From the NCBI GenBank assembly GCA_034433695.1, contig DAOUAK010000029.1:1-20159 (forward strand): 20,159 nucleotides of DNA, given 5' to 3'. This stretch comes from JASFBA01 sp034433695. GTDB taxonomy: Bacteria > Chloroflexota > Chloroflexia > DTKN01. Below are positions 14,631 to 20,159 of this stretch, in pieces. The number at the start of each line of letters is the position of its first letter. Position 1 is the stretch's first letter. The notes under the pieces were generated by a model. That model had not been told where the DNA came from, made no database searches, and saw nothing but the letters and a program-made list of their open reading frames with translations. Position numbers and translations under genes: made by a program.

Positions 14631-15410
14631 TTAACTGCCCAGCGCCCGGTCCAGGGCCCGGCGGATGGCGGCGATTTCTTCCAGGGCCGGCCCGCCGACG
14701 TCGTAGAGGGCCAGGCCCTTCCGGTCGGCCTCGATGACCTCGGGATGGTAGCCGATGATGCCCAGGAGGACAAAATCCGGCATATTTTGCTCGATAAAGG
14801 CCCGTTCCTCCGGTGTGCGGGCCTTGTTGCCCACGGCAAAGATGCGGTGGATGCCGATGTCGGCAGCCAGGCGCCGGATGGTGCGGGCGGTCTGGATGCT
14901 GCGCTGTCCCGGCTCGGCCACGACGATGAAGGCGTCCACGGCGTCGGCGGTGGCCCGGCCCAGGTGTTCGATCCCGGCCACCATATCCAGGATGACCACC
15001 TCGTCCCGCTCCAGGAGCAGGTGGCGCACCAGGGAGCGCAGCAGGGCGTTCTCCGGGCAGAAACAGCCGCTCCCACCCGCCTTTGCCGCGCCCATCACCA
15101 TCACCCGCACGCCCTCATGCTGGACTGAGAGGATCTCGGGCAGGTCGTCCACGCGGGGGTTCAGTTTGAAGAAAGGGGCCTGGCTGCCCGGCCGGGCTCC
15201 GGTGCGCTCCTCGATCAGGTCTTCCATGGCGGCGATGGGGACGAGTCCGGCCATCCGTTCGGATGGGATTCCCACGGCCGTGGCCAGATTCGCGTCGGGG
15301 TCGGCGTCAATGGCCAGGACCGGCCGGCCGTCGGCGGCATAGAGCCGGGCCAGCGTGCCGGCCAGCGTGGTCTTGCCCACGCCGCCTTTTCCGGTGATGG
15401 CGATTTTCAT
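14631..15410 (-). CDS. CooC-like P-loop ATPase (nickel/CODH maturation family)
   Basis: 259 residues from MKIAITGKGGVGKTT, preceded by GGAGGGAAAG; an upstream in-frame extension to 15503 lacks family similarity. The deviant Walker A GKGGVGKTT (7-15) and AIDADPDANLA (33-43) define the MinD/CooC family. C-x-C at 116/118 in GGSGCFCPENALLR is the metal-binding motif that distinguishes CooC. VILDMVAGIEHLGR (139-152) is the Walker B/switch II region, and VVAEPGQRSIQTARTI follows. CooC proteins dimerise through the C-x-C to hold nickel or zinc and use ATP to help insert nickel into carbon monoxide dehydrogenase. No CODH gene lies in the window, so the client enzyme is elsewhere or different. It is transcribed alone, opposite the next gene. 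Confidence 0.88.
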   Translation of the reverse strand: MKIAITGKGGVGKTTLAGTLARLYAADGRPVLAIDADPDANLATAVGIPSERMAGLVPIAAMEDLIEERTGARPGSQAPFFKLNPRVDDLPEILSVQHEGVRVMVMGAAKAGGSGCFCPENALLRSLVRHLLLERDEVVILDMVAGIEHLGRATADAVDAFIVVAEPGQRSIQTARTIRRLAADIGIHRIFAVGNKARTPEERAFIEQNMPDFVLLGIIGYHPEVIEADRKGLALYDVGGPALEEIAAIRRALDRALGS

Positions 15411-15423
15411 CTTTCCCTCCAGG

Positions 15424-15452
15424 TTGACGAGATGCCTCTTTTCTGGTACACT
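15424..15452 (+). promoter_or_regulatory. Promoter of the small unknown protein
   Basis: TTGACG (15424-15429), a 17-nt spacer, and TACACT (15447-15452), with TGG directly before the -10 as an extended element. Matches are 5/6 and 4/6. The start would be near 15459, giving a leader of about 44 nt. The -35 begins 14 bases upstream of the CooC-like start codon on the other strand, so the two genes share this region. Confidence 0.65.
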
Positions 15453-15502
15453 ATGGGTAACCCGGAAACCCTGATTCCAAGGAGGGCCAGGGCCGAGGAA
15501 CA

Positions 15503-15802
15503 ATGATCAAACTGCTGATGAGTTGGGACATCCGCGAAGGCAAAGAGGCTTCCTATATGGAATTCGTGGTGCGCGAACTGGGCCCCGGCCTGAACCAGTT
15601 GGGCCTGACCATCACCGATGCCTGGTACACCATCGCCGGCGAGGGCCCCCAGGTTATCATCGGTGGTGTGGCCGAGAACCGGGAAGCGCTGGAACGCCTC
15701 CTCAACCATCCGGACTGGCACAAATTGCAACGCAAGTTGCTGACCTATGTGGTCAATTATCGGCAAAAGATCGCCACCCCGCAAGGGCTTTTCCAGTTGT
15801 GA
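15503..15802 (+). CDS. Small conserved-looking protein of unknown function (possible ferredoxin-like/ABM fold)
   Basis: 99 residues, not assigned to a named family. The start ATG has GAGGAA 5 bases upstream and a strong promoter at 15424-15452. The sequence MIKLLMSWDIREGKEASYMEFVVRELGPGLNQLGLTITDAWYTIAGEGPQVIIGGVAEN alternates strand-helix-strand-strand. It ends with helices ALERLLNHPDWHKLQRKLLTYV and YRQKI. Length and pattern (W-D-I-x-x-G-K at the first strand, then a helix, then two strands) resemble dimeric alpha/beta-barrel proteins that bind small molecules or haem, but this is only a fold guess. There is no signal peptide or membrane segment. It is divergent from the CooC-like gene and 71 bases before the CvpA-like gene. 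Confidence 0.75.
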   Translation: MIKLLMSWDIREGKEASYMEFVVRELGPGLNQLGLTITDAWYTIAGEGPQVIIGGVAENREALERLLNHPDWHKLQRKLLTYVVNYRQKIATPQGLFQL

Positions 15803-15873
15803 GAAGCAATTCGGGTGCACCGGGCATTGTAACACCGGAAACGGGCCCTGTCAAAGGGCGATGGAGGTGACCG

Positions 15874-16530
15874 ATGTGGCTCGATATCCTGGCTGTAGGC
15901 ATCGTTGTGGTGCTGGCCGCGCTGGGTGTCTGGCGCGGTCTGTGGCGCGAGGTGCTGGTCTTTCTGGCCGGCATCGTGCCGGGCGTGTTTCTGGGGGACT
16001 TTTGGGTCAATTCCTGGGGGCAGGGTCAGAACAAAGACATCCAGGGCCTTATCCGACTGGGCAGCCTGCTCTTTATCGTCCTGCTCGTTGGATACGGTAG
16101 CGCCGTTTTCCTGCATAGGCCGAGGAAACTCGCCTGGTGGCAACATCTGACCGGTGGTCTGGTGGGGCTTCTCAACGGCATCTTCCTGGTGACTTTTGGC
16201 TTCAGTTACCTTCGGGACCTGGGGGGAGGGATGGAGACGGCCTTGAAGGAGGCCCGGCTTTTCGAGCAGGTTCAGAGGTGGCTCCCCTGGGCCTTCCTGG
16301 TCATCGTGGTGGGCATTGCGCTGGCCGTGGTCGTGATTTTGCTGGTACGTCTGGCCCAGTTTATCAGCCGGCTGGCCGTGCCGGAGGCGTTGCCGGCCAC
16401 CCCTACCGGGACGCCACCGACCTCCGCTTCTTCGCCGCCGGTGTCCACAATCCCGTGCCCCAACTGCGGCCAGCCGGTGCCGGCCGGGGCCAGTTACTGC
16501 CCCCACTGCGGGAAGATCATCTCCGGCTGA
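15874..16530 (+). CDS. CvpA-like membrane protein with C-terminal zinc ribbon
   Basis: 218 residues. GGAGGTGA precedes the ATG by 3 bases. Hydrophobic helices lie at about 4-20, 27-45, 62-80, 93-112 and 139-162. The pattern GVWRGLWREVLVFLAGIVPG (18-37) matches the CvpA (colicin V production) family opening, where an RG-x2-RE motif sits in the first loop. A Pro/Thr/Ser-rich linker (171-192) leads to a zinc ribbon, CPNC...YCPHCG, with Cys195, Cys198, Cys209 and Cys212. CvpA-family proteins have been linked to envelope homeostasis. The zinc-ribbon tail is common in proteins of Chloroflexota and Actinobacteria, but its partner is unknown. It is probably co-transcribed with the small gene upstream. 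Confidence 0.72.
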   Translation: MWLDILAVGIVVVLAALGVWRGLWREVLVFLAGIVPGVFLGDFWVNSWGQGQNKDIQGLIRLGSLLFIVLLVGYGSAVFLHRPRKLAWWQHLTGGLVGLLNGIFLVTFGFSYLRDLGGGMETALKEARLFEQVQRWLPWAFLVIVVGIALAVVVILLVRLAQFISRLAVPEALPATPTGTPPTSASSPPVSTIPCPNCGQPVPAGASYCPHCGKIISG

Positions 16531-16568
16531 TGCCCCTGTAGCGGTTGCGGTTTGTATCCGGAAACCGG

Positions 16569-16597
16569 GGCGTCTCTGGAAGGGCGAAAGCGACGCC
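16569..16597 (+). terminator. Weak stem-loop after the CvpA-like gene
   Basis: GGCGTC (16569-16574) pairs with GACGCC (16592-16597) around a 17-base loop, followed by TTTGCCC. It lies in the 95-base gap between convergent genes ending at 16530 and 16626. The stem is short and the T-run is only three bases, so this is a tentative terminator. Confidence 0.25.
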
Positions 16598-16625
16598 TTT
16601 GCCCATGCGGAAGGGGTTTTCGGAA

Positions 16626-17453
16626 TTATTCCCCCGCGCCGGTTTCTTCTTTCCCCTCGATCCCGACTTCGGCCAGGGCCCGGCGCAGTTCTTCTGCCGC
16701 CTGTTGCACCCGTTCCTCGGCTTCGGAGGCCGTGTCGCCGTAGGAGGAAAGGGTAACCCGAACCTGCAAGCCGGTCCCGGGCCGCACCCGGCCGGCATGA
16801 GACTTGACATAAATATCGGGATATTTCCGGGCGAGGTGGTGGAGGAGTGGGGAAAGGGTAGCTTCGCCGGCGTTCACCAGGAAGGAGCGGCGGGTGTGAT
16901 GGCCCGTCACCAGGGTTCGGCTCAGGTGCGCCTGTAGCGGGCCTTCTACGATGCCCTGCACCTCCTCGGGAACGCCGGGCAGGCAGACCAGGAGCGTTTT
17001 CCCCCGGCGAAGGAGGACGGCCGGCGCCGTCCCGACGGGATTGGGGAGCGCTTCTCCGCCCTCGGGGAAGAGGGCCATTTTCCGGCGGGGTGGGGTGAGG
17101 GTGGCGTCGGCGATCAGGCCGCAGGAGAAGAGTTCGGCATAGCGCTTTTCCAGCAGGGCCAGAGCCTGGGGATTTTCCACGAGCGGCCGGCCCAGGGCCT
17201 GGGCTACGGCCGAGAGGGTCAGGTCGTCCTCGGTCGGCCCCAGCCCGCCGGTGGTGACGATGAGGTCCGGGCCGCGCTCCAGAGCCCCGCGCACCTCGGC
17301 AACGATGGCGTCCGGCTCATCGGGCAGCAGGACGACCCGGCCCACCTTGCCGCCCTGCCGGGTGAGATGGCGGCAGAGGAAGCGGCTGTTGGTATCCAGG
17401 ACATCGCCCTGTAAAAGTTCGTTCCCAATGGCCAGGATCTCTGCGGTGAACAC
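16626..17453 (-). CDS. CinA N-terminal-domain protein (MoaB/MogA-like fold), without amidase domain
   Basis: 275 residues from a GTG with AGGAG (17460-17464) 6 bases upstream, overlapping the end of the preceding gene. AEILAIGNELLQGDVLDTNSRFL (4-26) and VTTGGLGPTEDDLT (66-79) are the molybdopterin-binding-like motifs of the CinA N-domain (COG1058). KMALFPEGGEALPNPVGTAPAVLL and LLVCLPGVPEEVQ follow in standard order. Full CinA is about 410 residues with a C-terminal nicotinamide-nucleotide amidase domain. That domain is missing here, although the N-domain plus its usual extension is complete, so this is the short form and not a truncation artefact. The CinA N-domain has been associated with pyrophosphatase activity on ADP-ribose-type substrates. 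It lies 3 bases after the GT-C gene. Confidence 0.88.
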   Translation of the reverse strand: MFTAEILAIGNELLQGDVLDTNSRFLCRHLTRQGGKVGRVVLLPDEPDAIVAEVRGALERGPDLIVTTGGLGPTEDDLTLSAVAQALGRPLVENPQALALLEKRYAELFSCGLIADATLTPPRRKMALFPEGGEALPNPVGTAPAVLLRRGKTLLVCLPGVPEEVQGIVEGPLQAHLSRTLVTGHHTRRSFLVNAGEATLSPLLHHLARKYPDIYVKSHAGRVRPGTGLQVRVTLSSYGDTASEAEERVQQAAEELRRALAEVGIEGKEETGAGE

Positions 17454-17456
17454 TTC

Positions 17457-19688
17457 CTACTCCTGCGGGCGAAAGCGGACGACGCTGAAGCCGATGCTGA
17501 GCGGCCTCGGGTCGTCTCCGACGCCGGCCTCGCGCGGGATGTCGTAGCCCTCGGAGCGGAGTTCCAGGCGCGTTTCCCCGGCCGGCAGGTCTACCCCAAA
17601 GCGGCAGCGTTGGAACGTCATCCCGATGGAGCAGGAGGCTATCGGTTTCCCTTCCCATATCACGTCCAGCCGGCGCGGACGCAGGAAACTCACCGCCTGC
17701 AACTCGATCGTCGTCGGGCCGGCCTGCGGCCGGATGACGAAAAGTTCGGCCCGGTCGCGCTCCATCCAGCGAAAGGGTCCCCAGGGGCGTTCCTCGACCT
17801 CGTACCAGCCCCGGCCCAGGCGGAAGAAGGGCCGGAGGGCATCCTCTTCCAGGGGAGGCACCCGATAGACGATCAGGTCTTCGTCCTCCTCATCCGGCGA
17901 CCGGCCGCCGAGTGCTTCTTCCACCAGGGCTCGGGCCTTCTGGAGGAGACCTTCCTCCTGGAGGCGCGCTTTCTCCAGAACGATAAAATCAATATTGTAG
18001 TGATGGAGCACGCTTCCGGCCAGGCTTCGCCAGTCGTCGTAAAGGATGTCGCCGGCCGGGGACAATTGGGCCAGTTGTCGGAAGAGCGGCGCCCCGGCGA
18101 AGGGAAAGAGGGGGTCTCCGCGGGAGATATAGCCCCGAAAAGAGGGCCTCCCGTGGACCGTCTGGTAGAGCATCCAGCGGGTATAGTACCAGGGGGTATT
18201 CGGCCTTTGAAGTGGTATCTCCAGGATGGCCCCGTTGCCCGGAGACTGGGCCAGTTGCCGGTAAAAGGCAGGGATGTGGGCCGGCGTGAGCGGGTAGGGG
18301 ATGGGAAGGTACTCCAGGATAAAGAGGGCGAGGAGGGCAAAGGAGAGCAGCGTGGCCTTTCGCGGCCGGATGCCCTTCAGGAGCGCCCGCACTCCCAGCG
18401 CGGCCAGGATGGCCAGGGCCAGTTGGGTGACGACGACATAACGGGAGGGCACGCGGGTGAAGCGGATGATGGGCAACGGGTGAAGCCAGAGATAGGGCAA
18501 GGGAACTCCGGTAAACTGGTTCAGCACCTTGAGGTATGGCCCCAGGGAGAGGAGGGCAAAGAGGCCGGCCGTGGCGGCCCACACCTTTCCCGCCTTCCGC
18601 TCCTTCCATAGCCCGACGGCGGCCAGGGCGAGGGGTACGAGCCCCAGGTAGACGATTCCCTCGGCGGTATTGCCCTCGGCAAGCGGCTCGCTCCAGGGGC
18701 GGAATAGGTCCCCCCACAGAGGGTGAAGTGGCGAAGGGATGAAGAAGGCGGCGAGATCGGCCCCGTAGGTTGTGCTGAACTCCAGCGGCTCCTCCAGGTA
18801 GGGCGCCGTCCCGGCCTCCTGGAGCATAGGAATAAGCAGCGGGGAAAGGAGGAGGCCGGCCAGGAGGAGCCCGGCAGCGAGGGTAGACGCGCTTTGGAGG
18901 AAGGATCGCCCCGTCCTTCGACGCAGGAGCGTTTCCCCGGCGGCCCAGAGGAGGAAGAATCCGGCCAGGAGGAGCATGTAGAGCGGGTAATGCCAGTCGA
19001 TGAGCGCTGCGGCCAGGACCGAGAGGGCGATGCCCAAGGCCGGCCGCCGGCCCGGGCGGTTCAGGGCCCGAAAGGCGTAGAGGGTAAAGAGGGGTAACAT
19101 CTCGGCAGAGATCAGGTTGAGATGGGCCAGAAGTTGGACGCTGCGATGAGGGCAGAGGGTGAAGATGGCGCCGGCCAGGAAGGCGACCGGGTCGGTCCCG
19201 TCCCTAACCTTCAACCTTTCGGCTTCCGGCGGAGGGACCGGTGGGTCGAGGTCGCCCGGTCCGCTTTTGCCGGCCCGGAGCACCTCGCGGGCCAGGAGGA
19301 AAGTGGTATAGCCGGAGAGCGTGCCGGCCAGGAGGACGATGAAGTTGTAGGCCAGGAAGTAGCCGCCCAGGAGACGGGCCGGCAGGGCCAGGAGGCTATG
19401 GAGCGGGCTGAGGGTGTGGAAAAGGAGAGAGGTGCCGTGGGGGTAGTACTGGGCCTGGGTGAAATAGAGCGGTTTGCCGTGGAAGAGGGCCTGGTCGAAC
19501 CACCAGAAGTTCCACAGGCTCTGCCAGGAATCGCCGCCTTCGCCCGGGAGGGCATTCGTCAGGTGCAACGGAAGCGGCCAGGTGAAGAGGAAGGTGAGGA
19601 GGAGGTAGCCGGCAAGCGCCAGAAGGTGGGGAAGCCAGGCCCGGGGCCGGCCGGCCTTTTCCCCCTGGGTTGGGATGTCCCGGTTCAT
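17457..19688 (-). CDS. Large multi-spanning membrane protein, GT-C-like glycosyltransferase candidate
   Basis: 743 residues. About 10-12 hydrophobic helices occupy residues 20-480. After the first helix comes LTNALPGEGGDSWQSLWNFWWF, an acidic outer-loop motif (Glu-Gly-Gly-Asp) like that of bacterial GT-C proteins. LSPLHSLLALPARLLGG and FTLCPHRSVQLLAHLNLISAEMLPLF are typical of this uncharacterised membrane family. After the last helix, residues about 490-743 form a soluble, mostly beta domain (for example TIELQAVSFLRPRRLDVIWEG) likely to lie outside the cell. It would act on a lipid-linked sugar, but this is inferred from topology only. The GAGG before the ATG is weak. It sits between an MTH938 gene (12 bases) and the CinA-like gene (3 bases), an operon of unrelated-looking products. 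Confidence 0.72.
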   Translation of the reverse strand: MNRDIPTQGEKAGRPRAWLPHLLALAGYLLLTFLFTWPLPLHLTNALPGEGGDSWQSLWNFWWFDQALFHGKPLYFTQAQYYPHGTSLLFHTLSPLHSLLALPARLLGGYFLAYNFIVLLAGTLSGYTTFLLAREVLRAGKSGPGDLDPPVPPPEAERLKVRDGTDPVAFLAGAIFTLCPHRSVQLLAHLNLISAEMLPLFTLYAFRALNRPGRRPALGIALSVLAAALIDWHYPLYMLLLAGFFLLWAAGETLLRRRTGRSFLQSASTLAAGLLLAGLLLSPLLIPMLQEAGTAPYLEEPLEFSTTYGADLAAFFIPSPLHPLWGDLFRPWSEPLAEGNTAEGIVYLGLVPLALAAVGLWKERKAGKVWAATAGLFALLSLGPYLKVLNQFTGVPLPYLWLHPLPIIRFTRVPSRYVVVTQLALAILAALGVRALLKGIRPRKATLLSFALLALFILEYLPIPYPLTPAHIPAFYRQLAQSPGNGAILEIPLQRPNTPWYYTRWMLYQTVHGRPSFRGYISRGDPLFPFAGAPLFRQLAQLSPAGDILYDDWRSLAGSVLHHYNIDFIVLEKARLQEEGLLQKARALVEEALGGRSPDEEDEDLIVYRVPPLEEDALRPFFRLGRGWYEVEERPWGPFRWMERDRAELFVIRPQAGPTTIELQAVSFLRPRRLDVIWEGKPIASCSIGMTFQRCRFGVDLPAGETRLELRSEGYDIPREAGVGDDPRPLSIGFSVVRFRPQE

Positions 19689-19700
19689 AGGTCCCGCCTC

Positions 19701-20045
19701 TCAGCAGGTCAGATGCAGGGCGGCGGCGACCTCCTGGCCGGCCCGACGGAGTTCGTTATAGGTGCGGCAGGCCTCCCGGGTCTCCCGGGCGATCAGGCGG
19801 ATGCCCTGCCGGGAAAGGAGGGCCTCGCACTCGGGGAGGACGCGCATCCGGCCGACGTAGCCCGTCCCCACCACAAGCACCGGGGGATGGGCCTCCAGGA
19901 CCTCCTTCAGGTCGTCGGGGTGCAGGGCGTGCCCTTCCCGGCGCCACCAGTTGGGGAGCACCCGGTCGGGAAGGAGGATGAGGTCGGAGGTATAAGTCTG
20001 GCCGGCTATGACGATGCGACCGAAGTCATACGATTCGATCTCCAT
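19701..20045 (-). CDS. MTH938-domain protein
   Basis: 114 residues, matching the MTH938/DUF498 family length. ESYDFGRIVIAGQTYTSDLILLPDRVLPNWWRREGHALHPDDL is the family N-terminal half, with the WWR segment. VLVVGTGYVGRMRVLPE (56-72) is the conserved G-TG-x-x-GRM loop. ARETREACRTYNELRRAGQEVAAALHLTC is the family C-terminal helix and strand. The human relative NDUFAF3 helps assemble respiratory complex I; the role of stand-alone bacterial proteins is unknown. It starts 12 bases after the adenosine-specific-kinase-family gene and ends 12 bases before the GT-C gene, so it belongs to one operon. Confidence 0.88.
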   Translation of the reverse strand: MEIESYDFGRIVIAGQTYTSDLILLPDRVLPNWWRREGHALHPDDLKEVLEAHPPVLVVGTGYVGRMRVLPECEALLSRQGIRLIARETREACRTYNELRRAGQEVAAALHLTC

Positions 20046-20057
20046 CGCCGCGCTTTC

Positions 20058-20159
20058 CTACTGCTTGTAGCCGATCTTGCGGAGGAATTCTTTACGCCAG
20101 CGGATGTCTTCTTCGCCCTCGATTCCCTGGGTGTGGATGCCGTCCACCACGCCCAGGAT
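20058..20159 (-). CDS. Adenosine-specific-kinase family protein, C-terminal fragment (runs off the right edge)
   Basis: Only the last 33 residues and the TAG stop are visible: ILGVVDGIHTQGIEGEEDIR, then WRKEFLRKIGYKQ. This tail (ILGV-x-DG, then G-x-E-x-x-x-D, then a W/R-K-x-x-LRKIGYK ending) is characteristic of the PF04008 adenosine-specific kinase family, common in archaea and thermophilic bacteria. Members are about 160-170 residues, so most of the gene lies beyond base 20159. It is upstream of the MTH938 gene in the same direction, probably in the same operon. Confidence 0.8.
   Translation of the reverse strand: MLGVVDGIHTQGIEGEEDIRWRKEFLRKIGYKQ

Larger units (their letters stand above)
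562..19743. repeat. Highly iterated octamer palindrome GGCCGGCC (about 39 copies)
   Basis: Counted by eye. Start positions: 562, 1269, 1273, 1580, 1908, 3587, 3739, 4321, 4740, 5105, 5571, 5780, 6202, 6706, 7241, 7957, 8842, 9114, 9381, 9520, 11021, 11648, 11764, 12698, 13183, 13486, 13608, 13765, 14158, 14685, 15322, 17185, 17717, 18563, 18854, 19038, 19645, 19649, 19736. Nearly all are inside genes, on both coding strands. They occur in different codon phases, for example reading G-R-P, A-G-L or G-P-A-G. Independence at about 65% GC would give 2-3 copies. The role is unknown. Confidence 0.8.

Noticed and set aside
1..20159. CRISPR arrays, insertion sequences, tRNA and rRNA genes
   Set aside because: No regularly spaced repeats, transposase genes with terminal repeats, tRNA-like cloverleaf sequences or rRNA segments were recognised. 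The only abundant repeat is the short palindrome GGCCGGCC.

Overview
The window is high-GC bacterial DNA (roughly two thirds G+C by eye), densely packed with short operons on both strands. The promoters have ordinary sigma-70-type hexamers and many genes have strong AGGAGG ribosome binding sites. The gene set suggests an anaerobic or facultative, possibly thermophilic bacterium of the Chloroflexota type: a tungsten/molybdenum aldehyde ferredoxin oxidoreductase, an iron alcohol dehydrogenase, a CooC-like ATPase, an adenosine-specific-kinase family protein, an MTH938-domain protein, YkcB-like and GT-C glycosyltransferases, and a sortase. The taxonomic placement is inference; no rRNA or tRNA was seen.

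Layout. Bases 1-370 hold no gene but carry a perfect-consensus minus-strand promoter followed by several hairpins. This looks like an unidentified RNA gene or a long leader running off the left edge. Bases 371-2084 (minus) encode a GT4 glycosyltransferase and a UspA-like protein. Bases 2204-7551 (plus) encode a HicB-like/triple-DinB fusion, two tandem membrane-anchored GerW/YtfJ-like proteins, a YkcB-like GT39 membrane glycosyltransferase with a Gly/Pro-rich insert, and a degenerate GT2-like protein. Bases 7543-12288 (minus) form an MFS exporter / SCP2-like / iron alcohol dehydrogenase / aldehyde oxidoreductase operon. Bases 12432-14467 (plus) encode a citryl-CoA-lyase-like fusion protein overlapping a sortase. 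A 12-bp hairpin separates these from a minus-strand CooC-like ATPase (14631-15410). Divergent from that are a small unknown protein and a CvpA-like zinc-ribbon membrane protein (15503-16530, plus). Bases 16626-20159 (minus) encode an adenosine-specific-kinase-family protein (partial), an MTH938 protein, a large GT-C-like membrane protein and a CinA N-domain protein.

Functional themes. Cell-surface glycan and protein assembly is represented by GT4, GT39, GT2-like, GT-C and sortase genes. Alcohol-aldehyde-acid redox chemistry is represented by the iron alcohol dehydrogenase and the AOR in one operon. CooC suggests nickel or CODH-type metallocentre assembly, but no CODH gene is in view.

The most unusual signal is not a gene. 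The octamer palindrome GGCCGGCC occurs about 39 times, roughly one per 520 bases against about 2-3 expected by base composition. It falls in several codon phases and in genes of both strands, reminiscent of the cyanobacterial HIP1 highly iterated palindrome.
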